Part shown: positions 1 to 7,531 of the stretch, in pieces
How positions within the stretch are numbered: position 1 is the first letter of the stretch
How the letters are laid out: the number at the start of each line of letters is the position of its first letter
Source: JAJACP01 sp964350245
GTDB lineage: Bacteria; Chlamydiota; Chlamydiia; Chlamydiales; JAAKFR01
Length of the DNA: 64,000 nt
Assembly: GCA_964350245.1 (NCBI GenBank)
Contig: CAYGJC010000001.1
Coordinates: forward strand, 124,001 to 188,000
Direction of reading: 5' to 3'
Program-made: the position numbers and the translations under genes
The notes under the pieces: generated by a model
What the model was told of the DNA's origin: nothing
Seen by the model: the letters and a program-made list of their open reading frames with translations, nothing else
The model's database searches: none

Positions 1-1
1 C

Positions 2-355
2 GCGCTTGAACGGAGTCTAGATGAGCTAGATGAAGAGCTTGCCTCGCTGCTTTTAAAGGCTCCTCGAACGATTTTGGTCTCGCACCCTGCCTTTGGGTAT
101 CTCTGCCGCGATTATGGGCTTGAGCAGCTTCCCATTGAGATGGAAGGGCGAGAACCAACACCACGCTATGTGACAGATTTAATCCTTAAGGCGAAGCAGC
201 TGAATATTCAAACTGTTTTTTTACAAAAACAGTATTCTGTCCGTGGAGGGAAGCGCATCGCTCAGGAGCTAGGCGCCAATTGTGTCTATCTTGACCCTTA
301 TGCAGAAAATGTGATCGATAATTTAAGGATGTTGGCAAAGGCTTTTCAACAATGA
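2..355 (+). CDS. Metal ABC transporter substrate-binding protein, C-terminal part (5' end outside window)
   Basis: Open from the left edge in frame 2, about 117 codons ending in TGA. It looks like the C-terminal lobe of a TroA/ZnuA-type periplasmic Zn/Mn-binding protein: HPAFGYLCRDYGL resembles the family's second-lobe metal-ligand His region, followed by a GREPTP segment and a conserved DPYAENVIDNLR close to the C-terminus. In this family the protein captures a divalent metal in the periplasm and delivers it to the membrane permease. The stop overlaps the ATG of the ATPase gene by 4 nt, so the three transporter genes form one operon. Metal specificity cannot be read from this fragment, and the N-terminal lobe with signal peptide lies outside the window. 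Confidence 0.85.
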   Translation, partial: ALERSLDELDEELASLLLKAPRTILVSHPAFGYLCRDYGLEQLPIEMEGREPTPRYVTDLILKAKQLNIQTVFLQKQYSVRGGKRIAQELGANCVYLDPYAENVIDNLRMLAKAFQQ

Positions 356-1053
356 GTGCCGTAGAGGTTGAGGAGCTTTTTTTTGCTTATGAAGCAACGT
401 CTGTTCTGGAGGATGTCTCTTTTTCTGTGAAAGAGAAGGAGTTTGTAGCGCTATTTGGCCCCAATGGAGGGGGCAAAACGACTCTTTTACAACTACTCAT
501 GGGATTTTTGAAGCCTCAACGAGGAAAGATAAAGCTTTTTGGCAAGACTCCTAAAAATGCTCGAGAATATATTGGTTGGGTTCCCCAAAACTTTCACTTT
601 GATCCCGCATTTCCTATCTCTGTCGAAGAGGTTGTTTTAGGCGGCCGTCTGAGAAATGCGTCATGGAAGTTTCAGGCAAGCGACCGTCAATCTGTCAAGG
701 AATGCCTAAACCGTGTGGGCATGAAAAAGTCTTTGCAGGCTCCTTTTGCAGCTCTTTCAGGTGGGCAGCAGCAACGAGTCTTGATCGCACGTGCACTGGC
801 CTCAAACCCGGCTTTACTTTTGTTAGATGAGCCAACGGCAAGTGTGGATCATGAAGCTGAAAAAGAGATCTATGCCCTACTTGAGTCATTGAGGAAGGAA
901 ATGACCATTTTAATGGTCACACACGATCTTAATCGAGCGGTGAAGTCGGTGGATCGTCTTCTTTGCGTCCAAAAAACAGTGACGCAAATGCCCCAAGAGA
1001 AGGTATGCGAACATTTTGCTCTTGGTTTATACCATCCTCGGGAGGGTACATGA
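352..1053 (+). CDS. Metal ABC transporter ATP-binding protein
   Basis: 233 residues, normal for a TroB/ZnuC-type ATPase. Walker A is GPNGGGKTT at about residues 36-44, the Q-loop lies in GWVPQNF, the ABC signature is LSGGQQQR, Walker B is LLLLDEPT and the switch His is in VTHDLN. It would power import of Zn or Mn from the cytoplasmic face. The ATG overlaps the binding-protein stop (ATGA), and its own TGA overlaps the permease start the same way, so translation is probably coupled along the operon. Chlamydia carries a comparable binding protein-ATPase-permease cluster next to obg, as I recall it, which supports vertical inheritance. Confidence 0.93.
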   Translation: MSAVEVEELFFAYEATSVLEDVSFSVKEKEFVALFGPNGGGKTTLLQLLMGFLKPQRGKIKLFGKTPKNAREYIGWVPQNFHFDPAFPISVEEVVLGGRLRNASWKFQASDRQSVKECLNRVGMKKSLQAPFAALSGGQQQRVLIARALASNPALLLLDEPTASVDHEAEKEIYALLESLRKEMTILMVTHDLNRAVKSVDRLLCVQKTVTQMPQEKVCEHFALGLYHPREGT

Positions 1054-1895
1054 CTTTTTTTGAGGCGTTCCTTCAAACACCGGTTCTGCAGATGGCTGTT
1101 TTGGCTGCTATTGGGGCCTCATTTGCCAGTGGCGTGATCGGCTCTTATGTAGTGGTAAAAAGGATTGTGGCCATCAGCGGCAGTATCGCCCACTCTGTTT
1201 TAAGTGGTATCGGCTGCGCTCTTTGGCTACAGAGAAGTTACGGGCTTGAGTGGTTGCTACCTCTGTACGGCGCGCTGGCAGCGGCGATTTTGTCTGCTCT
1301 GATTATCGGCTATGTTCATCTCTATTACCGTGAAAGAGAGGATGCAATTATCGCGATGATTTGGTCGGTAGGAATGGCAGCAGGGGTGATTTTTGTCTCG
1401 CAGATTCCCGGCTTTAATGTGGAGCTGATGAATTTCCTGCTAGGAAATGTGCTCTGGGTAAGCGCAGCTGACTTATATATTTTGGGCGCCTTGGATGTGG
1501 TGATCTTAGTCACAGTTGTGCTGTTTCACAAGCGCTTTTTGGCCCTCTGCTTTGATGAGAAGCAAGCAGAGCTCCAAGGAATTCACGTAGGCGCCCTTTA
1601 CTTGCTGCTGCTAGTTTTAATTGCACTATCGGTGGTCTTACTCATTCATGTGGTGGGAATTATTCTGGTGCTCAGTATGCTTGCTCTACCGGCGTCGATC
1701 GCCGGCAGCTTTACGTTCCGCCTCTCGCGCATGATGCTCATCGCAGTTGTGCTCAATATCGCCTTTTCTTTAGGGGGATTGGCTATCTCTTATCGTCTAG
1801 ATTGGCCGGCAGGAGCGACAATTGCTCTGTTTTCTGCTGTCATTTACACGCTGAGCTTGCGCTTTAAAAAGCCGATGATCTCTTCCACTCCTTGA
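1050..1895 (+). CDS. Metal ABC transporter permease (ABC-3 family)
   Basis: 281 residues from the ATG at 1050, chosen because GGGAGGG lies just upstream and the ATG overlaps the ATPase stop as ATGA; an earlier in-frame start at 963 would lie inside the ATPase gene. The protein is almost wholly hydrophobic, with about eight membrane segments, and ABC-3 features such as ASFASGVIGSYVVVKR near the N-terminus and HVVGIILVLSMLALP near residue 200. It forms the membrane channel of the Zn/Mn importer. Its last 52 nt overlap the end of the convergent obg gene. Confidence 0.92.
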   Translation: MTFFEAFLQTPVLQMAVLAAIGASFASGVIGSYVVVKRIVAISGSIAHSVLSGIGCALWLQRSYGLEWLLPLYGALAAAILSALIIGYVHLYYREREDAIIAMIWSVGMAAGVIFVSQIPGFNVELMNFLLGNVLWVSAADLYILGALDVVILVTVVLFHKRFLALCFDEKQAELQGIHVGALYLLLLVLIALSVVLLIHVVGIILVLSMLALPASIAGSFTFRLSRMMLIAVVLNIAFSLGGLAISYRLDWPAGATIALFSAVIYTLSLRFKKPMISSTP

Positions 1896-2827
1896 CCGGT
1901 CAATGCTGACACCTCAAAAAGGGGCAGATGGGGATAGGTCTCTTTAAATTTTTCTCCTACAAATCCGGCATCGATTTTATTTAGCGCCACAGCAAAGGGT
2001 TTCTCGGCAAGCTTGGGGTTGTAGGCCGTAACCTCATGACGAAGCGTCTCAAAATCCTCAATGGGGTCGCGCCCTTCAAATCCCGAAGCGTCGAGTACAA
2101 AGAGAAGCACACGTGTACGCTCAATGTGTCGCAAGAATTCAAATCCCAGTCCCCTGTTTTGATGTGCTCCGGCAATAATTCCCGGAATATCGGCAATCAA
2201 AACACGGTCATCCGGAGTTTCTCCCATCACATAACCAAGGTTCGGACGGAGAGTAGTAAAAGGATAAGGAGCAATTTTTACCGGAACATTAGAAACTTGA
2301 GAGATAAAGGTCGATTTGCCTGCGTTGGGAAAACCGACTAAGCCAACATCCGCTATGAGCTTGAGCTCAAGCTCCACTTTACGCGCCCCTCCCGCTGTTC
2401 CAGGTGAAGCATAGTTAGGCGCGCGGTTGGTGGAACTTTTAAAATGGGTGTTTCCTTTTCCTCCACGCCCCCCACCACAGAGCTCCCATTTCTCTTGAGC
2501 TTGGGTAAAATCATGGAGCACTTCGCCTGATTCAGCGTCTTTGACAAGAGTGCCTTGAGGAACCTTGAGTACGAGGTCACGCCCCCTTCTTCCTCTTCGA
2601 TTATTCGCGCCCCCCTGCTGGCCGTTTTCGGCTTTGAGCAAACGACGATTGCGATAGGCTTCAAGAGATGGTGTGTGCGTATCCACTTCGAGGATCACAC
2701 ACCCCCCACAGCCGCCATCTCCTCCGTACGGACCGCCTTTGGGGATGTACTTCTCTCGTCGCCAGGCAACGACTCCGTTTCCTCCCTTGCCGGCGTGAAG
2801 ATCTAATGTGACGCGATCTGTAAACAT
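1844..2827 (-). CDS. obg: Obg family GTPase
   Basis: 327 residues from the ATG at 2827; an in-frame TTG at 2839 is less likely. The glycine-rich Obg fold occupies about residues 1-160 (DLHAGKGGNGVVAWRREK, then GGKGN), followed by the G domain with G1 GFPNAGKST, G3 ADIPGI and G4 NKID. The protein stops soon after the G domain, so the OCT extension of longer Obg proteins is missing, as in other chlamydial Obg of similar length. Obg binds the large ribosomal subunit and acts in ribosome maturation and stress signalling. It is the last gene of rplU-rpmA-obg and overlaps the permease 3' end by 52 nt. Confidence 0.96.
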   Translation of the reverse strand: MFTDRVTLDLHAGKGGNGVVAWRREKYIPKGGPYGGDGGCGGCVILEVDTHTPSLEAYRNRRLLKAENGQQGGANNRRGRRGRDLVLKVPQGTLVKDAESGEVLHDFTQAQEKWELCGGGRGGKGNTHFKSSTNRAPNYASPGTAGGARKVELELKLIADVGLVGFPNAGKSTFISQVSNVPVKIAPYPFTTLRPNLGYVMGETPDDRVLIADIPGIIAGAHQNRGLGFEFLRHIERTRVLLFVLDASGFEGRDPIEDFETLRHEVTAYNPKLAEKPFAVALNKIDAGFVGEKFKETYPHLPLFEVSALTGQGVEEIIGFLKRKLSV

Positions 2828-2834
2828 AAAAAAC

Positions 2835-2869
2835 CCCAATAATAAAAAATAAAAATGTTGATTATTGGG
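2835..2869 (-). promoter_or_regulatory. Inverted repeat in the rpmA-obg spacer
   Basis: Perfect 9-bp arms, CCCAATAAT (2835-2843) and ATTATTGGG (2861-2869), lie between rpmA and obg. Read as obg-strand RNA, the downstream arm contains the GGGG that serves as the only visible ribosome-binding purines for obg, and a run of six U follows directly. It could reduce obg translation or act as a leaky terminator after the ribosomal-protein genes. The stem is AT-rich, so stability is modest. Confidence 0.4.
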
Positions 2870-2876
2870 ATTTCAG

Positions 2877-3125
2877 CTAGACGGGTTGAACAGAGACGTA
2901 TGTCTGTTTCGATTTGCGAAAGCGAACGATGCCATCCACTAAAGAAAAGAGGGTGTCGTCAGAGCCTCTTCCTACATTCTTAGCCGGATGCCATTTGGTT
3001 CCACGCTGGCGAATTAAAATACTGCCAGCTTTCACAAATTGCCCTTCTCCTGTCTTTACTCCCAGTCTCTTTGACTCAGAGTCCCTTCCGTTTCGTGTGG
3101 ACCCCTGACCTTTCTTATGAGCCAT
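2877..3125 (-). CDS. rpmA: Large-subunit ribosomal protein bL27
   Basis: 82 residues, the usual length. The start MAHKKGQGSTRNGRDS is the conserved L27 N-terminus that reaches the peptidyl-transferase centre, and there is no cleavable N-terminal extension of the Firmicutes kind. GSILIRQRGTKWHP is also typical. It sits 9 nt after rplU and is followed by obg, the ordinary bacterial order. Confidence 0.98.
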   Translation of the reverse strand: MAHKKGQGSTRNGRDSESKRLGVKTGEGQFVKAGSILIRQRGTKWHPAKNVGRGSDDTLFSLVDGIVRFRKSKQTYVSVQPV

Positions 3126-3134
3126 TACCTACTC

Positions 3135-3452
3135 CTAAACAGCAAATTCTGTAATTTTAACACGTGTATAATTTTGACGATGCCCAATCTTACGGCGATA
3201 ATTCTTTCGCTTCTTGTACTTATAAGCAATTACTTTAGGGCCGCGCACCTGATCCACTACTTCACCATGCACAACAGCTTTTGGAACTGTAGGCGCGCCC
3301 ACTTTTGCCTCTTTCCCATCGTGGAGAAGGAGGACTTCATTAAACTCAACTTTCCCACTCTTCTCGGCTTCTAACAGTTCGACGTCGATCACATCTCCGG
3401 ACTTAACCCGATACTGCTTGTTTCCCGTTTTAATAATTGCGTATTCAGCCAT
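3135..3452 (-). CDS. rplU: Large-subunit ribosomal protein bL21
   Basis: 105 residues, normal length. MAEYAIIKTGNKQYRVKSGD at the N-terminus and KRRKNYRRKIGHRQ-like basic residues near the C-terminus (here KYKKRKNYRRKIGHRQNYT) are diagnostic. bL21 binds 23S rRNA in the large subunit. It is the first gene of the rplU-rpmA-obg operon, with a consensus-like promoter 35-63 nt upstream of the start codon. Confidence 0.98.
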   Translation of the reverse strand: MAEYAIIKTGNKQYRVKSGDVIDVELLEAEKSGKVEFNEVLLLHDGKEAKVGAPTVPKAVVHGEVVDQVRGPKVIAYKYKKRKNYRRKIGHRQNYTRVKITEFAV

Positions 3453-3486
3453 TTCTTTAGACCTAATTTGTCATTTAAGGGTGCTC

Positions 3487-3515
3487 ACTATATCCGAATG
3501 GCTCTCTAAAGTCAA
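3487..3515 (-). promoter_or_regulatory. Predicted main sigma-factor promoter of rplU-rpmA-obg
   Basis: On the minus strand TTGACT (3515-3510) is followed after 17 nt by TATAGT (3492-3487). Both boxes are one mismatch from consensus and the spacing is ideal. The -10 box ends 35 nt before the rplU ATG. Confidence 0.75.
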
Positions 3516-3537
3516 TACCCTTGTATTCTGCGCCCTT

Positions 3538-3710
3538 GAGCCTATCCCAAAAGTAGGCATGAGATAGACCGTATTAGATTGTCGATGAACCTCGTAAAGC
3601 GGAAGCGGGACCGCAAGTAAGGTGATAGTGGAAATATATAGCCGACGAGCGGTCTTACGAGGATCGCGACAATGGTACGGGATATCCGCGGACACTTTTG
3701 GGATAGGTTC
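3538..3710. mobile_element. Short non-coding element with terminal inverted repeats (MITE-like)
   Basis: The 173-bp element is bounded by GAGCCTATCCCAAAAGT (3538-3554) and the inverse ACTTTTGGGATAGGTTC (3694-3710), 16 of 17 positions complementary. CTTG occurs at both outer edges (3535-3538 and 3710-3713) and could be a target duplication if the ends are drawn one base inward. The interior shows no recognisable transposase; a minus-strand open frame across it has no ribosome-binding site and no family resemblance. It lies in the rplU upstream spacer beyond the promoter. The ends look like those of IS5-type elements, so mobilisation in trans is an inference. Confidence 0.6.
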
Positions 3711-3747
3711 TTGATTCATTAGAGCGGTTCTGATTTATTAGGGCCAA

Positions 3748-4689
3748 ATGCCCGCTATCTTATTTCAAGAAACCCTCCCCTTTGATGAATTGGCTACTCT
3801 TAGCCAAGAGTTTCCTCACTATGATCTGATCACTGAGTGCGAGGCACCTGACATATGGAGCCGAGTGGAGGTGCTTTACGGCAACCGCCTGACTGAGCAG
3901 CAACTGGAATCAGCTCCCCGTCTGAGGTGGATCCACTCTCCGAGTGCCGATACGAAAGACCTTTGTATCCAGGAAATTCAAAAACGAAAAAATATTTTAA
4001 TCACATTGAGCAAGGGGCAAAATGTGCCTCAGATTGCTGAATTTGTCATCGGCGCGATCATGGCTTTTGCCAAGCAGTTTTTTCTGTGGCCACAAGTTCC
4101 TCACGAGCCGACGGAATTTTGGGATTGGCCTCTTAAAGAGACGATGTGGACACTCCAACAAAAAACTTTACTTCAAGTGGGACTAGGAGAGGTTGGGACA
4201 GCTATTGTGAAAATGGCCAATGGTCTGGGCATGAAAACATGGGGAATCCGGAGACAGGAGTCCTTTCACCCCTATTGCAAAAAGACATTTTCTATGACCC
4301 ATCTCCACTCCTTACTCCCTGCCGCAGACGTTGTCTGCATCGCCCTACCCAAAACAGGCCTACCGGAAACTCTGCTCGGAATCGAGGAATTTACTCTCAT
4401 GAAGCGAGACTCCATTTTTATTGTGGTCGGCTCAGGAGATCCTGTTGATGAAGAAGCTTTGGCAAAAGCGGCTCAATCGGGTAAATTCAGAGGGATTTTG
4501 GTTGATGCCTTTCGTACCTCCCCCCCTAAAAAAAAGTTTCCACTTTGGGGGATTCCCAATGCCATCCTCACTCCCTCAGTGGCCAGCCTCCCCGCCTCCG
4601 AGGAACATCAAGCTTTTCGCCTCTTTCGATATAACCTTAGAGTTTTTGTCCCCGGTAAAATCAATGAGATGAAAAATAGAATGTTATAG
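3748..4689 (+). CDS. D-2-hydroxyacid dehydrogenase-like protein with catalytic residues replaced
   Basis: 313 residues. The fold of the D-isomer 2-hydroxyacid dehydrogenases is clear: an N-terminal catalytic-domain half, the hinge ENVPQIAEF-like segment (here QNVPQIAEFVIG, 91-102), the NAD-binding GLGEVG at 145-150, and the C-terminal GIPNAILTPS. All three catalytic positions differ from the family: the Arg of the xxRG motif is Ser229 (VVGSGDPVDEEAL), the Glu of the DVFxxEP motif is Ser258 (DAFRTSPP), and the His of TPHxxG is Ser277 (TPSVAS). NAD binding may persist, but classical hydride transfer would not be expected. It lies 12 nt upstream of proB and may be cotranscribed. Substrate is unknown. 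Confidence 0.8.
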   Translation: MPAILFQETLPFDELATLSQEFPHYDLITECEAPDIWSRVEVLYGNRLTEQQLESAPRLRWIHSPSADTKDLCIQEIQKRKNILITLSKGQNVPQIAEFVIGAIMAFAKQFFLWPQVPHEPTEFWDWPLKETMWTLQQKTLLQVGLGEVGTAIVKMANGLGMKTWGIRRQESFHPYCKKTFSMTHLHSLLPAADVVCIALPKTGLPETLLGIEEFTLMKRDSIFIVVGSGDPVDEEALAKAAQSGKFRGILVDAFRTSPPKKKFPLWGIPNAILTPSVASLPASEEHQAFRLFRYNLRVFVPGKINEMKNRML

Positions 4690-4701
4690 TACAATAATCA
4701 C

Positions 4702-5472
4702 ATGAAAAAGAAAATTGTGATCAAATTAGGCTCCAGCTCTTTAACGAACGGGAGCCCTCAGCTTTCCCGCTCTCACATGATCGAGCTGGTCAGACAAATC
4801 TGCACTCTCCATAAGGAGGGGCATGAGGTTGTGCTTGTCTCCTCTGGAGCGATCGCGGCTGCACGTGCAGACTTTCCAGAGAAGATGGTGGGAGATAGTC
4901 TCCCTTCCAAGCAGATGCTAGCCTCGATTGGGCAGGTTCGCTTGATTCATACATGGAGTGAGTTGTTTTCTATTTATGATGTGACCATTGGTCAGATCCT
5001 CCTCACGCAGCACGACTTCTCCAATGAAAAGAGCCTAGCAAACGCCCAAAACACCTTTCGTTCTCTCCTGCTACATCGTGTGATTCCTATTGTAAATGAG
5101 AATGATACGATTGCCACAGAAGAAATCTGCTTTGGAGATAACGACAACCTATCGGCCCTGGTCGCTCATTTGATACAAGCAGACATGCTTCTCCTTCTGA
5201 CTGACCAAGAGGGGCTCTTTACAGCCGATCCACGTCATCATCCAGAAGCAGAATTGATCCAAATGATCGATCAGATTGATGATTCGATTACCCAGTGCGC
5301 AAAGGAGACAAGCCCGGGCAGTTTAGGGACAGGCGGAATGACAACAAAGCTAAAAGCCGCTCAGCTAGCTACGCAAAAAGGAACAGCGACGGTGATTGCC
5401 TCTTCTAAAACACCCAACGTGATTTTAGATCTGATCTCAGGCAAGAGAGTAGGGACCTTTTTTTCGATATGA
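4702..5472 (+). CDS. proB: Glutamate 5-kinase, short form without PUA domain
   Basis: 256 residues, amino-acid-kinase fold only: VIKLGSSSLTN at the start, VSSGAIAAAR around residue 50, VNENDTI near 132, FGDNDNLSALVA near 144 and LGTGGMTTKLKAA near 214. The common ~367-residue ProB has a C-terminal PUA domain that is absent here. It phosphorylates glutamate to gamma-glutamyl phosphate, the first step of proline synthesis. proA begins inside its stop codon (ATGA overlap at 5469), showing that the short form is the true end rather than a truncation. Family feedback inhibition by proline acts on the kinase domain and cannot be judged here. Confidence 0.95.
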   Translation: MKKKIVIKLGSSSLTNGSPQLSRSHMIELVRQICTLHKEGHEVVLVSSGAIAAARADFPEKMVGDSLPSKQMLASIGQVRLIHTWSELFSIYDVTIGQILLTQHDFSNEKSLANAQNTFRSLLLHRVIPIVNENDTIATEEICFGDNDNLSALVAHLIQADMLLLLTDQEGLFTADPRHHPEAELIQMIDQIDDSITQCAKETSPGSLGTGGMTTKLKAAQLATQKGTATVIASSKTPNVILDLISGKRVGTFFSI

Positions 5473-6728
5473 CAGATACGGAATCACTACTCCAACAGGC
5501 CCAAAAGGCAAAGCGCGCTGCTAACGCTCTGCGCCTCGCCTCCACAGAAGAAAAAAACCACGCGCTTGAGTGCATCGCCCAAAGCTTGGAAACCGCGCGT
5601 GAAGCTATTTTGCGAGCCAACGAGAGAGATATTTCAGCCGGACGGAGGGCAAGCCTTTCAGAAACACTTCTTGACCGTCTATCTCTTGAGGGTAGACTAA
5701 ACGGAGTGATCGCCGGTGTGCGACATGTCGCTTCTCTTTCAGACCCTGTTGGAGAGATCATCGAACAGCAAACCCTGCCCAATGGACTTCTCCTTCTAAA
5801 AAAACGCGTGCCAATTGGTGTTCTTGGTATCATCTATGAGGCGCGACCTAACGTGACCGTAGATGTGGCTTCACTAGCCTTAAAAACAGGCAATTGCGCC
5901 CTTTTGCGTGGAGGTAAAGAGACCATTCAGACCAACTGCGCTCTTATGGAAGCCATTCACGCAGGCCTGAGCCGCTCTTCACTTCCTCGGGAAGCAATTG
6001 GTTTTATATCTAATACAGGTCGTGAAAGTGTTAAAGAGCTTTTAAAACTAGACACCTATGTTGATATGATTATCCCCCGAGGGGGAGCCTCCTTACACCG
6101 TTTTTGTAAAGAGGAGAGCTTAATCCCGGTGATTACCGGTGGAATTGGGATTTGCCATCTCTTTGTCGACAAAAGTGCTGATTTGAAACAGGCTGTGGAA
6201 GTCGTGTTTAACGCCAAAACCCAGCGTCCTTCCGTATGCAATGCTTTAGACACACTTCTTGTACATGAAGCAGTTGCGCACTCTTTTCTTCCTGCCCTCG
6301 CTGCGCGGTTACAGGAAAAAAGTGTCTCATATCGACTCGATCCCAGAGCATCGAAAATCTTGCAAACGGGTGACCTCGCTCAACCCTCAGATTGGAAGAC
6401 TGAATGGCTCAGCCTTGTTTTAGGAGTCAAGATTGTCGATTCCCTCGAAGAGGCGATCGCGCATATTCAAACCTTTAGCAGCGGGCATAGCGACGGCATT
6501 TTAACTGAAAACAAAGAGCACGCAGAGACCTTTGTAAACGCTATTGATTCAGCTGCCGTCTATATCAATGCCTCCACTCGCTTTACCGACGGGGGAGCCT
6601 TTGGCTTGGGAGCTGAGATAGCGGTCAGTACGCAAAAATTACATGCACGCGGCCCTATGGGATTAAAAGAGCTGACAACCTATAAGTGGATTGTCCAAGG
6701 TGATTACCATGTGAGGAGTGAGACGTGA
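5469..6728 (+). CDS. proA: Gamma-glutamyl phosphate reductase
   Basis: 419 residues, full length. The aldehyde-dehydrogenase-type fold shows VPIGVLGIIYEARPNVT near residue 115, LRGGKE near 143, the catalytic-Cys segment RPSVCNALDTLL near 257 and NASTRFTDGG near 370. It reduces gamma-glutamyl phosphate to glutamate semialdehyde, which cyclises to pyrroline-5-carboxylate for ProC. The ATG overlaps the proB stop by 4 nt and the proC GTG overlaps its own stop by 4 nt, so all three enzymes are probably made from one coupled message. Confidence 0.97.
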   Translation: MTDTESLLQQAQKAKRAANALRLASTEEKNHALECIAQSLETAREAILRANERDISAGRRASLSETLLDRLSLEGRLNGVIAGVRHVASLSDPVGEIIEQQTLPNGLLLLKKRVPIGVLGIIYEARPNVTVDVASLALKTGNCALLRGGKETIQTNCALMEAIHAGLSRSSLPREAIGFISNTGRESVKELLKLDTYVDMIIPRGGASLHRFCKEESLIPVITGGIGICHLFVDKSADLKQAVEVVFNAKTQRPSVCNALDTLLVHEAVAHSFLPALAARLQEKSVSYRLDPRASKILQTGDLAQPSDWKTEWLSLVLGVKIVDSLEEAIAHIQTFSSGHSDGILTENKEHAETFVNAIDSAAVYINASTRFTDGGAFGLGAEIAVSTQKLHARGPMGLKELTTYKWIVQGDYHVRSET

Positions 6729-7507
6729 CAATTCGAATCATTGGATGTGGCGCAATGGGGAGCGCACTTGCAAAGGCCTTAGCGGAGAGTGGGAAAGAGG
6801 TGATCCTCTACGACAAAAATGAACAGCGCTCCGAGGCGCTCACTCAGGTTATTCCCGCTCAGATAGCCCTCTCACCGCTAGATGGGCAAACAGCCGAAGA
6901 AATTCTTATTTTGGCAATTAAGCCACAAGACCTTCATGCCACGCTTCCAGATCTTACAGATTATAGGGGCCAGCTAGTTGTCAGCATCCTAACAGGGATT
7001 TCGATCACCCAACTTAAAAAAGCCTTTCCACACCAACCTGTTTTGCGCATGATGCCTAATTTGGCTGTCCGTTATGGAGACGGGATTGCGGCTTTAGCTG
7101 AAGATCCAGCCCTTGAGCAACTAGAAGAACTCATCGACGAAACCTTTTCCCCACTAGGCATGATTCGATGGATTCCGGAGGATCAGTTTGATGCCGTGAC
7201 CGCTTTGACTGGATCGGGTCCGGCATTTGTCTTTGCTTTGGTAAAAGCAATGGTCGAGGCGGCCACTCAACTTGGATTTACTGGGCAAGAAGGCGAAGAA
7301 CTCGTGAAGCAGATGGTGGGGGGCTCTCTCACACTGCTCTACGAATCTAACGAGGATCCGTCAGAGCTCATCAAACGTGTCTGTTCTCCAGGAGGAACGA
7401 CTATTGCAGGGATGCAAGTTATGGAAGAAAGGGGTGTCCAGAGCGCACTCATCGACACCTTCCTGGCAGCCTACCACCGCTCCCAAGAGCTTGGGAAGCC
7501 TCTTTAA
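6725..7507 (+). CDS. proC: Pyrroline-5-carboxylate reductase
   Basis: 260 residues, normal for ProC, with a GTG start overlapping the proA stop (GTGA). The N-terminal Rossmann motif is IIGCGAMGSALAKAL; RMMPNLAV near 101, LTGSGPAFVFAL near 160 and VCSPGGTTIAGMQVME near 220 are family signatures. It carries out the last NAD(P)H-dependent step to proline. With proB and proA it completes glutamate-to-proline synthesis, a pathway that the host-dependent Chlamydiaceae lack as far as I recall. Confidence 0.97.
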   Translation: MTIRIIGCGAMGSALAKALAESGKEVILYDKNEQRSEALTQVIPAQIALSPLDGQTAEEILILAIKPQDLHATLPDLTDYRGQLVVSILTGISITQLKKAFPHQPVLRMMPNLAVRYGDGIAALAEDPALEQLEELIDETFSPLGMIRWIPEDQFDAVTALTGSGPAFVFALVKAMVEAATQLGFTGQEGEELVKQMVGGSLTLLYESNEDPSELIKRVCSPGGTTIAGMQVMEERGVQSALIDTFLAAYHRSQELGKPL

Positions 7508-7531
7508 AAACTTTTTTATCAGCCAGAGTGA

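Noticed and set aside
3471..3719. 82-codon minus-strand frame upstream of rplU
   Set aside because: No ribosome-binding site or family resemblance, and it spans the rplU promoter and the inverted-repeat element.
4525..4545. Run of C and A in the dehydrogenase-like gene as a possible frameshift
   Set aside because: The frame continues through with conserved FPLWGIPNAILTP downstream, so no shift is needed.
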